Below, piece after piece: positions 1-6,507 of a DNA stretch of 11,156 bases; position 1 is the stretch's first letter, and each line of letters begins with the position of its first letter. The position numbers were made by a program, and so were the translations under genes. The notes beneath the pieces were generated by a model, which made no database searches, had not been told where the DNA came from, and saw nothing but the letters and a program-made list of their open reading frames with translations. This DNA is from Strigomonas culicis (taxonomy: Eukaryota > Euglenozoa > Kinetoplastea > Trypanosomatida > Trypanosomatidae): contig AUXH01000613.1 in NCBI GenBank assembly GCA_000482145.1, positions 1 through 11,156 on the forward strand, in the 5' to 3' direction.

Positions 1-2
1 GC

Positions 3-3000
3 CTGACGGCCGGCAACCGCGCGCACGCGCTCGCGGGCGGCCGCGCCGCCGGCGCGCCGCGCGGCCCGCGCGAGCTGGCGCTGGAGCACATGCAGGCCTT
101 CTGCGACCAGCAGGCGCCGGCGCTGCGCCACAAGATGGAGCTGCTGCGCGACCGCCGCGAGGCGGCGAGCCGCGCGCTTGAGGAGTTCCTCTCCACCTAC
201 GCGGCGTCGCCGCCGCGCAGCCCGCGGAGCAGCGGCGAGGACAGCGCGGTCAGCACGCCCCCGGGCAGCCCCGGCGGGCGGTCGGCGCTGCGGCACAAGG
301 CAAAGGCGCTCACCGCCGGCATCCAGACCATCCAGGGCACCGTGGGCCGCCTGCTGCTGACGCTGGGGCAGTACGCACAGGAGGCCCGCAAGCCGCTCGG
401 CACGCTGCTGCACGGTGACGACGGCGCGCCGGCGCAGCCGCCGCCGAGCCGCCGCGTGAGCACCGACGTGGCCGGCGTCCTCGGCAGCAGCCAGAACACG
501 GCGAGCAGCAGCCTGAGCGGGACCGGCGGCAGCGCGCTGCGGTCCATGGTGCTGTGCGGTCTGCCGCACGTGGGCGGCTCCGGCACGGCGGTCGCCCCCG
601 CCGGCGGCGTCCCGCGCGGCTTCACGGAGTTCCTGCGGCAGCAGGAGGCGGAGATCGCGACGCAGCTGGAGGACGCGCGCGAGGCGGTGCAGCGCGTGCT
701 GCGCGCGGACGACCAGCTGCAGATCGAAGACGCGACCATCTTTCAGTCCCCGCTCTTCCTCGGCGAGCGCGGCGCGGCCGCGGCCTCGAAGAGCCAAAGC
801 CGGCTGAGCCTCAGCGGGGCCGGCGAGGAGGACGGTCTCAGGTCCCCGTCCACGCCGCTCGAGGGCGACGGCGCCCCGGCGCGCTCGACGCGGTCGCCGC
901 GCTCCTCGCGGAGCAAGACGCTGGGCAGCACCGCGAGCGGCCACCCGGCAGCGAAGGCAACAGTCGAGGTGCCGCCGTCGTCGTCGCGGTCCACCGGACT
1001 CCTCACCTTTACCGTGTCCAGCTCCGGCGGCGGCGCGTCCTCGCGCAGCGCGGAGGGCAGCCTCAACAAGAGCCTGCCGGTGCTGCGGCTCGTCCTGGCG
1101 ACCTCGCCGCGCGGGGACCTGCCGACGGCCGTGCCGCCGGCGTCCCCCGCCGCCAAGGCGCACCCGCGCGCGGCCAGCACCGGGGCCGGCAAGCGGAAGA
1201 TCAAGCGCACCGCCTCCGTGTCCAAGAAGCGCGAGGCGGGCAGCTCCGCGGTGCCCAACCGCGCCGCGCGGCCGACCGCCGCGCGGCGCGACACGCTGGG
1301 GATGACGGCCGGCTCCAGCGGCACGACGCCGCCGTGGGGGGAGGGCCTGCAGGCGCACGAGCTGCTGCAGGCGCGCGAGGTGTGGACGGCGATCCGCGCG
1401 CAGCTCGCGACCGCCCCCGCCGCCACGGCCACCACCCCCGCCGTGCCGCCCGCGCCGAAGCTGCTCATGTCGGGGGACCGCGTGCCGGGGAAGCACTCGT
1501 CGTGCCGGTCCAGCGCCAGCCCGCAGCGGAGGGACAAGGAGCGCGCGAGCCGCCACGAGCCGATCGCCGCGCCGCCGGACGGCGCGGAGGCGGACAGCGC
1601 CGTCTGCTTGGCCACGGACAACGAGCGCATCCGCGAGGTGCAGGCGCGGCTCGACGACGCGGGCTCCCCACGCTCCCCGGACCCCAAGGACTTCGCGACC
1701 GGCGCCTTCCAGAGCGGCGGCGCCAAGCACGAGCACCGCGACGACGCCGACGGCGACTCGCAGCTGAGGCCGCGCCAGCTCGTGCTCGAGCCCAGCGTGG
1801 AGCCGGCGACGGAGCCCTTCAAGCCGCCGGCGGAGGACCCGAGCCTCGCGCTGTCCGCCTCCGACGTGCACCTGAAGGGGGTGCCGCGGCAGCTCGACCT
1901 CAACAGTTCGACCTCGCACCTGCTCGGCAGCGACAGCGCCGACCCGCGGCAGGAGGAGCGGCGCGAGGCGTGGCGCAGCAGGTACCTGACCGGCACGCCG
2001 GAGGCGAACGCGGTGACGCTCATCGCGGCGCTCTTCCGCCGGCGCCGCGCGTACAAGCAGTACGCCGCGCGGGTGTCCGAGCGCGCCGACGAGCGCGCGC
2101 TCGAGGCCGAGGCGCAGCAGCGCGCCGTGCTCGACGGCCGCCTCCGGCGCTTCCTCCTCAGCGCCATCCACCGCCGGCGCACGCGCCGGCTCGCCCAGCA
2201 GGCGAAGACGCGGAAGGCGGCCGCGCGGGTGGAGGACCTGCCGCAGCAGCAGAGCAGCGGCGGCAGCCCGGATGGCACGGGCAGCGTCACACAGGCCTTC
2301 CGCGACCGCTTCGAGCGCGCGAAGGAGCAGCGCCGGCGGAGCAAGGCCGAGGCCGTGGCGGACACCCCCCCGGCCGCCGTCTCGCTCGCCGGTGGGGTGG
2401 TGGCGCCGGTGGTCGAGGCCCTGCCGCTGCTCCGCAGCGGCGTCTCGACGTACGACATCTGCAACTACAACAAGGACGCGGACAGCTTCGAGGTGGCGGT
2501 GCTGCACCGCCTGCTGAGCGCGCCGCAGACGCTCCTCTTCTCTGTGCGCACCATCGTCGGCCGCTACCCGTCGCGGCCGCCGATGGGCTACGCGAAGGCG
2601 AAGCAGACCCCCGCGGGGGACGGGGAGTCCGGCGAGGAGGGCGGCGCGAGCCGCGGCGGCTCCGAGGCCACCGCGCAGGACACGGCGAAGCGGCGCGCGC
2701 CGTCGGTGGACCCGGTCGGGGCGGCGCGTGTGCAGCGCCGCCGTGCCGCCCAGCACAAGCGCGGCGTCTTCCACGTGCCGCACGCCGCCCTGCGCCCCTT
2801 CCTCCCCTACGAGGGCATCGTCGCCGTGCAGAACCCCTTCGAGGGCTCCTTCTTCCAGCAGCAGCAGCAGCAGCAGCAGCAGCGCCCCGCGACGAGCGCG
2901 ACTCGGACCGCCGCGCCGACGCCGTGCCGGACGACGCCGTGCACGCTGCGGCAGCGCGTCGGGGTGCCGCTCTCCGTGCGCTGCACGAGCTACGTCGATC

Positions 3001-4670
3001 CGAACGAGCTGCGGCACGAGAAACCTGTGTGCAAGGATCTCCCGCGCCCCTTCGAGCGGTGGGGCTGCGCGCTGTCCCTCTGTCGCCGCGTCTTCTGCGC
3101 GGCGGCGATCTACGCATGGAAGCTCATCTTCAGCCACACGCCGCACGACGACTACAAGCAGCTGCAGCTGCACACAGAGGAGGAGCGCACCGCGCGCACG
3201 CAGCGCGTCGACGAGCGCAACCGCATGATCCTCGCCTGCTACTGTGTGAACAGCGAGCGCGAGTGGCTGCGCGAGGCCGCGAAGGACCTCAGCTTCGTCG
3301 GGCAGATCTGGAACCCGAAGAAGTCGATGGACCCGAACGACAAGGACCTCGACAAGCACTGCCGCGAGACGTACGAGTTCGTGGAGGACTTCTTGTACCA
3401 GTGCTTCCCCACCGCGACGAGCCTCGACGACATCCCGTCCTTCCTGATGGGCGCCGGGCTCTACTTTTTGCTGAAAGAGGTGCTGCACGTCGCGGAGAGC
3501 GAGGCGGAGCACCTCCGCGTCGCGCGGCGGCTGCAGGCGCCGCTCGTCGAGACGCTCCTGCACACCTTCCACAACCCGGCCGACAGCGCGCGGCGCAGCG
3601 CGCGGCGCACGCCGCCGCGGTCGTCGCCGCAGCAGGAGCAGGCGGTCGTGTACAACCAGTTCACCGCGCTGCAGCAGCGCGCGATCCAGCGCTACGAGGT
3701 GGCGGACCTGCTGTACCGGCTCAGCGACTGGTTCCACGCGCATGAAGATCAGCGCGTCGCGGCGGCGGACAGCGCGGCCGCGCACCAGGCCAGCGGCGGC
3801 GACACCACGACGGAGACGGCGGCGACGCCGCGGGCGAGCGACAACATGTTTAGTCAGTCGGTCGAGCCGCAGGAGTCCGTGGAGGCGTACCTCGTCCGCA
3901 GCATCCACGAGGAGCACAACCAGCACCGCGCGGCAGCGGCCGCCGCCGCCGTCAAGGAGTCCATGCTGCCGCACGCGGCCGACGCGATCTACGACGACGG
4001 CTTCACGGGGACGACCCACACGCTGCTGTCGCTGAGCCCCGCCGTGGAGTCGCTCGCCGTGACGAGCATGGCCAACACCCCCACGGCGGCCAACGCGTCC
4101 AGCGGCCCCTACAACGGCGGCTTCCCCGAGGTCGCCGCCGGCGGCAGCGACGCGCCCGCGGACGACGCGGCGACGAACCCGTACCGCGAGGGCGCGCGCG
4201 GCCGCTCGGGGGCGCTGCCGCCGCGCTCGGCGACCACCGCGCCGCCCACGCCCGCGCAGCTCAAGGAGAAGGTCGAGCGCAACCGCTCCGACTTCAAACG
4301 CGAACAGGAGAAGCTGAACGTGCTGGTGCTTGCGCAGGTGCCGATGCAGGTGTTCGTCGCGAACACCAGCGCCAAGCGCGCCTACGAGCGCGCGGACTAC
4401 ATACGCGAGAAGGAGGAAGTGATCGCGAATGCCTTCGCCGATTACGTACAGCACAACACGGAGACAATCAACATCTCCGACAACAGCTTTCACAACGTGA
4501 CCAGCCCCCTTGCGCGGGTCTGCCGCAGCATCGACGACGAGCTGCGAAACCAGCTGACCGTGCTGTTCCCGCAGCGCTTTCTGACCGTGCTCGCAGAGAA
4601 GCTGTCGTTTGAGCTCTTCGGCCTACGGCTCGACCTGGAGGTATGTGAGGACCTGGATGTTGTGGCTTAG
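3..4670 (+). CDS. Large low-complexity protein of unknown function, 5' end missing (partial)
   Basis: I do not recognise this protein. The frame is open from the window edge (position 3) to a TAG at 4668-4670, at least 1,555 residues. The first ATG in view is at 90, but the 29 codons before it are open and of the same composition, so the true start probably lies upstream. Numbering from that Met: helical, charged stretches at about 1-35, 70-105 and 175-225; a Ser/Ala/Pro/Arg-rich, probably disordered region at about 225-630; two basic helices resembling degenerate IQ motifs at about 641-662 and 684-711, without the usual Gln; nine Gln at 923-931; a structured-looking block at about 955-1165 with Cys, Trp and aromatic residues and one hydrophobic stretch near 1000-1015; another disordered linker; and a charged, helical C-terminal block at about 1387-1526. 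There is no signal peptide in view, no clear transmembrane span and no nucleotide-binding motif. A cytoskeletal or flagellar scaffold is possible but is only a guess. The extreme GC content makes long shadow frames; this one is preferred for its balanced composition and long span. Confidence 0.85.
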   Translation: MTAGNRAHALAGGRAAGAPRGPRELALEHMQAFCDQQAPALRHKMELLRDRREAASRALEEFLSTYAASPPRSPRSSGEDSAVSTPPGSPGGRSALRHKAKALTAGIQTIQGTVGRLLLTLGQYAQEARKPLGTLLHGDDGAPAQPPPSRRVSTDVAGVLGSSQNTASSSLSGTGGSALRSMVLCGLPHVGGSGTAVAPAGGVPRGFTEFLRQQEAEIATQLEDAREAVQRVLRADDQLQIEDATIFQSPLFLGERGAAAASKSQSRLSLSGAGEEDGLRSPSTPLEGDGAPARSTRSPRSSRSKTLGSTASGHPAAKATVEVPPSSSRSTGLLTFTVSSSGGGASSRSAEGSLNKSLPVLRLVLATSPRGDLPTAVPPASPAAKAHPRAASTGAGKRKIKRTASVSKKREAGSSAVPNRAARPTAARRDTLGMTAGSSGTTPPWGEGLQAHELLQAREVWTAIRAQLATAPAATATTPAVPPAPKLLMSGDRVPGKHSSCRSSASPQRRDKERASRHEPIAAPPDGAEADSAVCLATDNERIREVQARLDDAGSPRSPDPKDFATGAFQSGGAKHEHRDDADGDSQLRPRQLVLEPSVEPATEPFKPPAEDPSLALSASDVHLKGVPRQLDLNSSTSHLLGSDSADPRQEERREAWRSRYLTGTPEANAVTLIAALFRRRRAYKQYAARVSERADERALEAEAQQRAVLDGRLRRFLLSAIHRRRTRRLAQQAKTRKAAARVEDLPQQQSSGGSPDGTGSVTQAFRDRFERAKEQRRRSKAEAVADTPPAAVSLAGGVVAPVVEALPLLRSGVSTYDICNYNKDADSFEVAVLHRLLSAPQTLLFSVRTIVGRYPSRPPMGYAKAKQTPAGDGESGEEGGASRGGSEATAQDTAKRRAPSVDPVGAARVQRRRAAQHKRGVFHVPHAALRPFLPYEGIVAVQNPFEGSFFQQQQQQQQQRPATSATRTAAPTPCRTTPCTLRQRVGVPLSVRCTSYVDPNELRHEKPVCKDLPRPFERWGCALSLCRRVFCAAAIYAWKLIFSHTPHDDYKQLQLHTEEERTARTQRVDERNRMILACYCVNSEREWLREAAKDLSFVGQIWNPKKSMDPNDKDLDKHCRETYEFVEDFLYQCFPTATSLDDIPSFLMGAGLYFLLKEVLHVAESEAEHLRVARRLQAPLVETLLHTFHNPADSARRSARRTPPRSSPQQEQAVVYNQFTALQQRAIQRYEVADLLYRLSDWFHAHEDQRVAAADSAAAHQASGGDTTTETAATPRASDNMFSQSVEPQESVEAYLVRSIHEEHNQHRAAAAAAAVKESMLPHAADAIYDDGFTGTTHTLLSLSPAVESLAVTSMANTPTAANASSGPYNGGFPEVAAGGSDAPADDAATNPYREGARGRSGALPPRSATTAPPTPAQLKEKVERNRSDFKREQEKLNVLVLAQVPMQVFVANTSAKRAYERADYIREKEEVIANAFADYVQHNTETINISDNSFHNVTSPLARVCRSIDDELRNQLTVLFPQRFLTVLAEKLSFELFGLRLDLEVCEDLDVVA
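2856..2882 (+). repeat. Pure (CAG)9 trinucleotide repeat encoding polyglutamine
   Basis: Nine uninterrupted in-frame CAG codons encode nine Gln within the large upstream gene, following a Gly-Ser-Phe-Phe and preceding Arg-Pro. The absence of interrupting CAA codons is typical of a young or length-variable repeat. It sits at the junction between a structured-looking stretch and a Thr/Ala/Arg-rich linker. Confidence 0.95.
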
Positions 4671-4718
4671 ACTGCGAACGTTTTCTATTATCGACTCCTG
4701 TTCTTTTTTTTTTCGTCT

Positions 4719-4732
4719 TGTGTGTGTGTGTG
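4719..4732 (+). repeat. (TG)7 dinucleotide repeat in 3' UTR
   Basis: Seven TG units occur about 50 bases downstream of the stop codon of the large gene, directly after a long T-rich tract. Simple repeats of this kind are common in trypanosomatid untranslated regions. Confidence 0.8.
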
Positions 4733-5255
4733 ATGGTGTTCTCACGGTACCTTCGTTAGATGATTCATTAGTATTATTATAATGATTGACAAGAAGCTAA
4801 CGTTTTGAGTATATATATATATTTTCATATAGTTCTTCTTTTCTTGTTTGCTGTCGTTGCTGTTGTTCATAATGATCTCATCGTTATTCTGGATGTGTGT
4901 TCCTTCGGTTTGCTTGCAGTCTGACATCTTTCTTGACTTTGTATATAAAGAGAGAGAGGGGGGTACAGTGATGTCGTCACCTTCCACTTGCAACAAGATA
5001 TCACGCGTTTTTTTTTTTGTAATGGTGTGACACTTTTAAGGTGTCTGATTTTTTTTTCTGTATAAGTGTTGACTCATTTTTTTTTTGTATTTTAGTGTTT
5101 CCTCGTCACATGGGTGAGTGTGTACATGTATAACAGAGAATAAGTAAGAATAATAACAATAAAAGTAAGAAAAGAAAAAAACTCTTCACAACGACTTTAA
5201 GTGTAACACATGTTTTGTTCCACCTCTTGATTTATGATGCTCTTCATATTTGTAT

Positions 5256-5314
5256 CCTCTTCTCTATATTATCTCTCACACACTTGCTCTTTTTATTTTA
5301 ATTATTACTTGTAG
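5256..5314 (+). promoter_or_regulatory. Predicted spliced-leader acceptor for the 194-residue gene
   Basis: A pyrimidine-rich stretch at about 5256-5298 is followed by the first AG at 5313-5314. Splicing there would give a 5' UTR of about 103 nt with no ATG before the start at 5418. Later AGs at 5348-5349 and 5394-5395 are also usable and would keep the same start codon. The call is from sequence pattern only. Confidence 0.5.
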
Positions 5315-5417
5315 AAGTTCAGTTAGATTACATATTACTTTTCTCAAAGAATACTTGTTTCTTGTGTTTACACTTTATACCAATAATAAAAATAGCAATA
5401 CTCATACTAAAAAAAAA

Positions 5418-6002
5418 ATGCTTAGATACACACTCAAACCCCTCTCCGGTCTTCTCTTTTCCACGACGCGCTGCGCGCGGGCCTCCTTCGGCGACCGAGC
5501 TGCTTCTGGTACTAACAATCATAATAACAATAACAATAACAATAACAATACTACAAAGGAGAAGGTGGACACGCCCCCACAGACCGCGCCCCCGCCGGCG
5601 GGGCACACCGCGGCGCCTGCCGCAGCCACCGCCAGCGCTGCCCGCGCGCCACGCTACCACCCCCATAGCTGCCTCCGCCACGGCGACATCTTTCTTCCGT
5701 GGCAGCGCTGTCCGCCGTCGCTGCGATACGAAGTGCGTGACTTTGCGCTGCTGAACCAGGTGCTGACCGCGGCTGTCACCTTCACCCCGCCGGAGCTCAG
5801 CCGCTGCAGCCAGATGCTCAACGATGGGGATATCCTCCACATGATAGAGTCGCCGGCCGCCGGCATCATCGCGCCGGCGGTCCAGCCGCCGTCGGACGGT
5901 GTCACCGAAGGGCCTTCACCGGAGGTGGCACACCACAGCAGCACCGGGGGTCCGAAAAAACCCTCCAAAAAGAAGAGGCATGTGCAGTTCGTGATGGTAT
6001 AA
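5418..6002 (+). CDS. Hypothetical protein with mitochondrial-type presequence and Asn tract
   Basis: I do not recognise this 194-residue protein. The start is the first ATG in a frame that is open further upstream only through AT-rich spacer; its A closes a run of ten A. Residues 1-25 are rich in Arg, Lys, Ser, Thr and Leu and lack acidic residues until Asp26, as expected for a mitochondrial targeting peptide. There follow nine consecutive Asn at 36-44, then a Pro/Ala/Thr-rich linker to about residue 75. A compact block at about 75-150 contains Cys, His, Trp and several hydrophobic stretches and is the likeliest folded part. The last 40 residues are Gly/Ser/Pro-rich and finish in a Lys-rich segment with RHVQF at 187-191. 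No membrane span or enzyme motif is evident. The product could be a lineage-specific mitochondrial protein, but the basic tail could equally be a nuclear signal. It lies in the same orientation as its neighbours. Confidence 0.75.
   Translation: MLRYTLKPLSGLLFSTTRCARASFGDRAASGTNNHNNNNNNNNNTTKEKVDTPPQTAPPPAGHTAAPAAATASAARAPRYHPHSCLRHGDIFLPWQRCPPSLRYEVRDFALLNQVLTAAVTFTPPELSRCSQMLNDGDILHMIESPAAGIIAPAVQPPSDGVTEGPSPEVAHHSSTGGPKKPSKKKRHVQFVMV
5511..5549 (+). repeat. AATAAC hexanucleotide repeat encoding an Asn tract
   Basis: Alternating AAT and AAC codons, (AATAAC)4 plus AAT at 5523-5549, encode nine Asn; the preceding codons at 5511-5522 encode Thr-Asn-Asn-His. The repeat is AT-rich inside otherwise GC-rich coding DNA and falls just after the predicted presequence, so it looks like an expansion or late insertion in a linker. 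Confidence 0.9.
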
Positions 6003-6094
6003 AGAGGATACTACTCGTTTCGTTTCTTTTTTTCAAGGAAAAGGAAGAGGGTAATTGTATGAATGGCATTTAGCTGAAGTAGTTGATGAATTGT

Positions 6095-6111
6095 TTATTA
6101 TTATTATTATT
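6095..6111 (+). repeat. (TTA)5 trinucleotide repeat in spacer
   Basis: Five TTA units plus TT occur about 90 bases after the stop codon of the 194-residue gene. A similar TAT/ATT run lies at 6318-6333. Both are non-coding microsatellites. Confidence 0.8.
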
Positions 6112-6396
6112 CACGTGTTAGTTTTTTTTGTTTTGCTTTATCATTAGACACCTATCACTAGAGACATTTCACCACACACATATATATATATTTGTGTTTT
6201 TTTAAATTCATTTTTGTCTTTCTTTCCTCTTTGTATCATCTTCATTCCTTTTGTTAAAAGAGAATGCGTATCCAATAAGTGAAAAAAAATGATGCGAGGG
6301 ACCACAACTCTCATTAGTATTATTATTATTATTGTACAAAAGTACAACCCAAAATGCTTTTTTTTTTCTTCTTTGTTGCATATACGTATGAATTTG

Positions 6397-6453
6397 TTCT
6401 CTCTCTCTCTCTCTCTGCACTTGTGTACGGCTGTGTACCACACAAAAAAAAAG
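6397..6453 (+). promoter_or_regulatory. Predicted spliced-leader acceptor for Ctu2
   Basis: A 20-base pure pyrimidine tract (6397-6416, mainly CT repeats) is followed, without any intervening AG, by a run of nine A ending in AG at 6452-6453. The resulting 5' UTR would be 54 nt and contains no ATG before 6508, so this site decides the start codon. The pattern matches trypanosomatid acceptors but is not experimentally shown. Confidence 0.7.
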
Positions 6454-6507
6454 GTAATAATAATAAAAGAAGAAAAGGAAAAGGAAAACAATAAACACGC
6501 GCAGCGC

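Larger units (their letters stand above)
4671..5417 (+). other. AT-rich intergenic spacer (3' UTR of the large gene, 5' flank of the next)
   Basis: This non-coding stretch of about 750 bp is AT-rich, in sharp contrast with the flanking coding DNA. It holds several T-runs (for example near 4704-4713, 5009-5020, 5049-5058 and 5077-5086), a (TG)7 run at 4719-4732, a (TA)n run at 4810-4822 and a short AG-rich patch near 4949-4960. A second acceptor-like element (T-run followed by TTTTAG) ends at 5095. The polyadenylation site of the upstream gene should fall here, since in trypanosomatids it is set by the downstream acceptor rather than by an AATAAA signal. I see no convincing gene; the small frames have the composition of the spacer. 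Confidence 0.7.
6003..6507 (+). other. AT-rich intergenic spacer with microsatellites
   Basis: About 500 bp lie between the 194-residue gene and Ctu2. They contain (TTA)5 at 6095-6111, a (TA)n run near 6180-6191, a second TAT/ATT repeat at 6318-6333, T-runs at 6122-6129 and 6360-6367, and a (CT)9 tract at 6399-6416. The frame of Ctu2 is open back to an ATG at 6289, but that extension would translate the pyrimidine tract and is upstream of the predicted acceptor. No other gene is visible. Confidence 0.7.

Noticed and set aside
743..2464. A 573-residue antisense frame within the large gene
   Set aside because: It mirrors the codon bias of the + strand gene, is rich in Arg/Ser/Ala, and would run against the orientation of the cluster with no flanking acceptor.
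554..3745. A 1,063-residue open frame on the + strand in another frame
   Set aside because: It is almost wholly Arg/Ala/Gly/Pro, the signature of a shifted reading of very GC-rich coding DNA where stops are rare. The overlapping frame has balanced composition and structured blocks.
4810..4822. TA-rich run as a possible TATA-like promoter
   Set aside because: Trypanosomatid protein genes are transcribed as polycistrons without gene-specific TATA promoters; simple TA repeats are common in these spacers.
4872..5030. A 52-residue frame with a hydrophobic N-terminus in the first spacer
   Set aside because: Its composition is that of the AT-rich spacer and includes a T-run read as Phe. It has no recognisable motif, and an overlapping antisense frame of similar length exists by chance.
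6289..6507. 73-residue N-terminal extension of Ctu2 from an ATG at 6289
   Set aside because: It would translate the ATT repeat and the CT tract into Ile and Ser/Leu runs, lies upstream of the predicted acceptor AG at 6452-6453, and the family's zinc cysteines begin right after the 6508 start.
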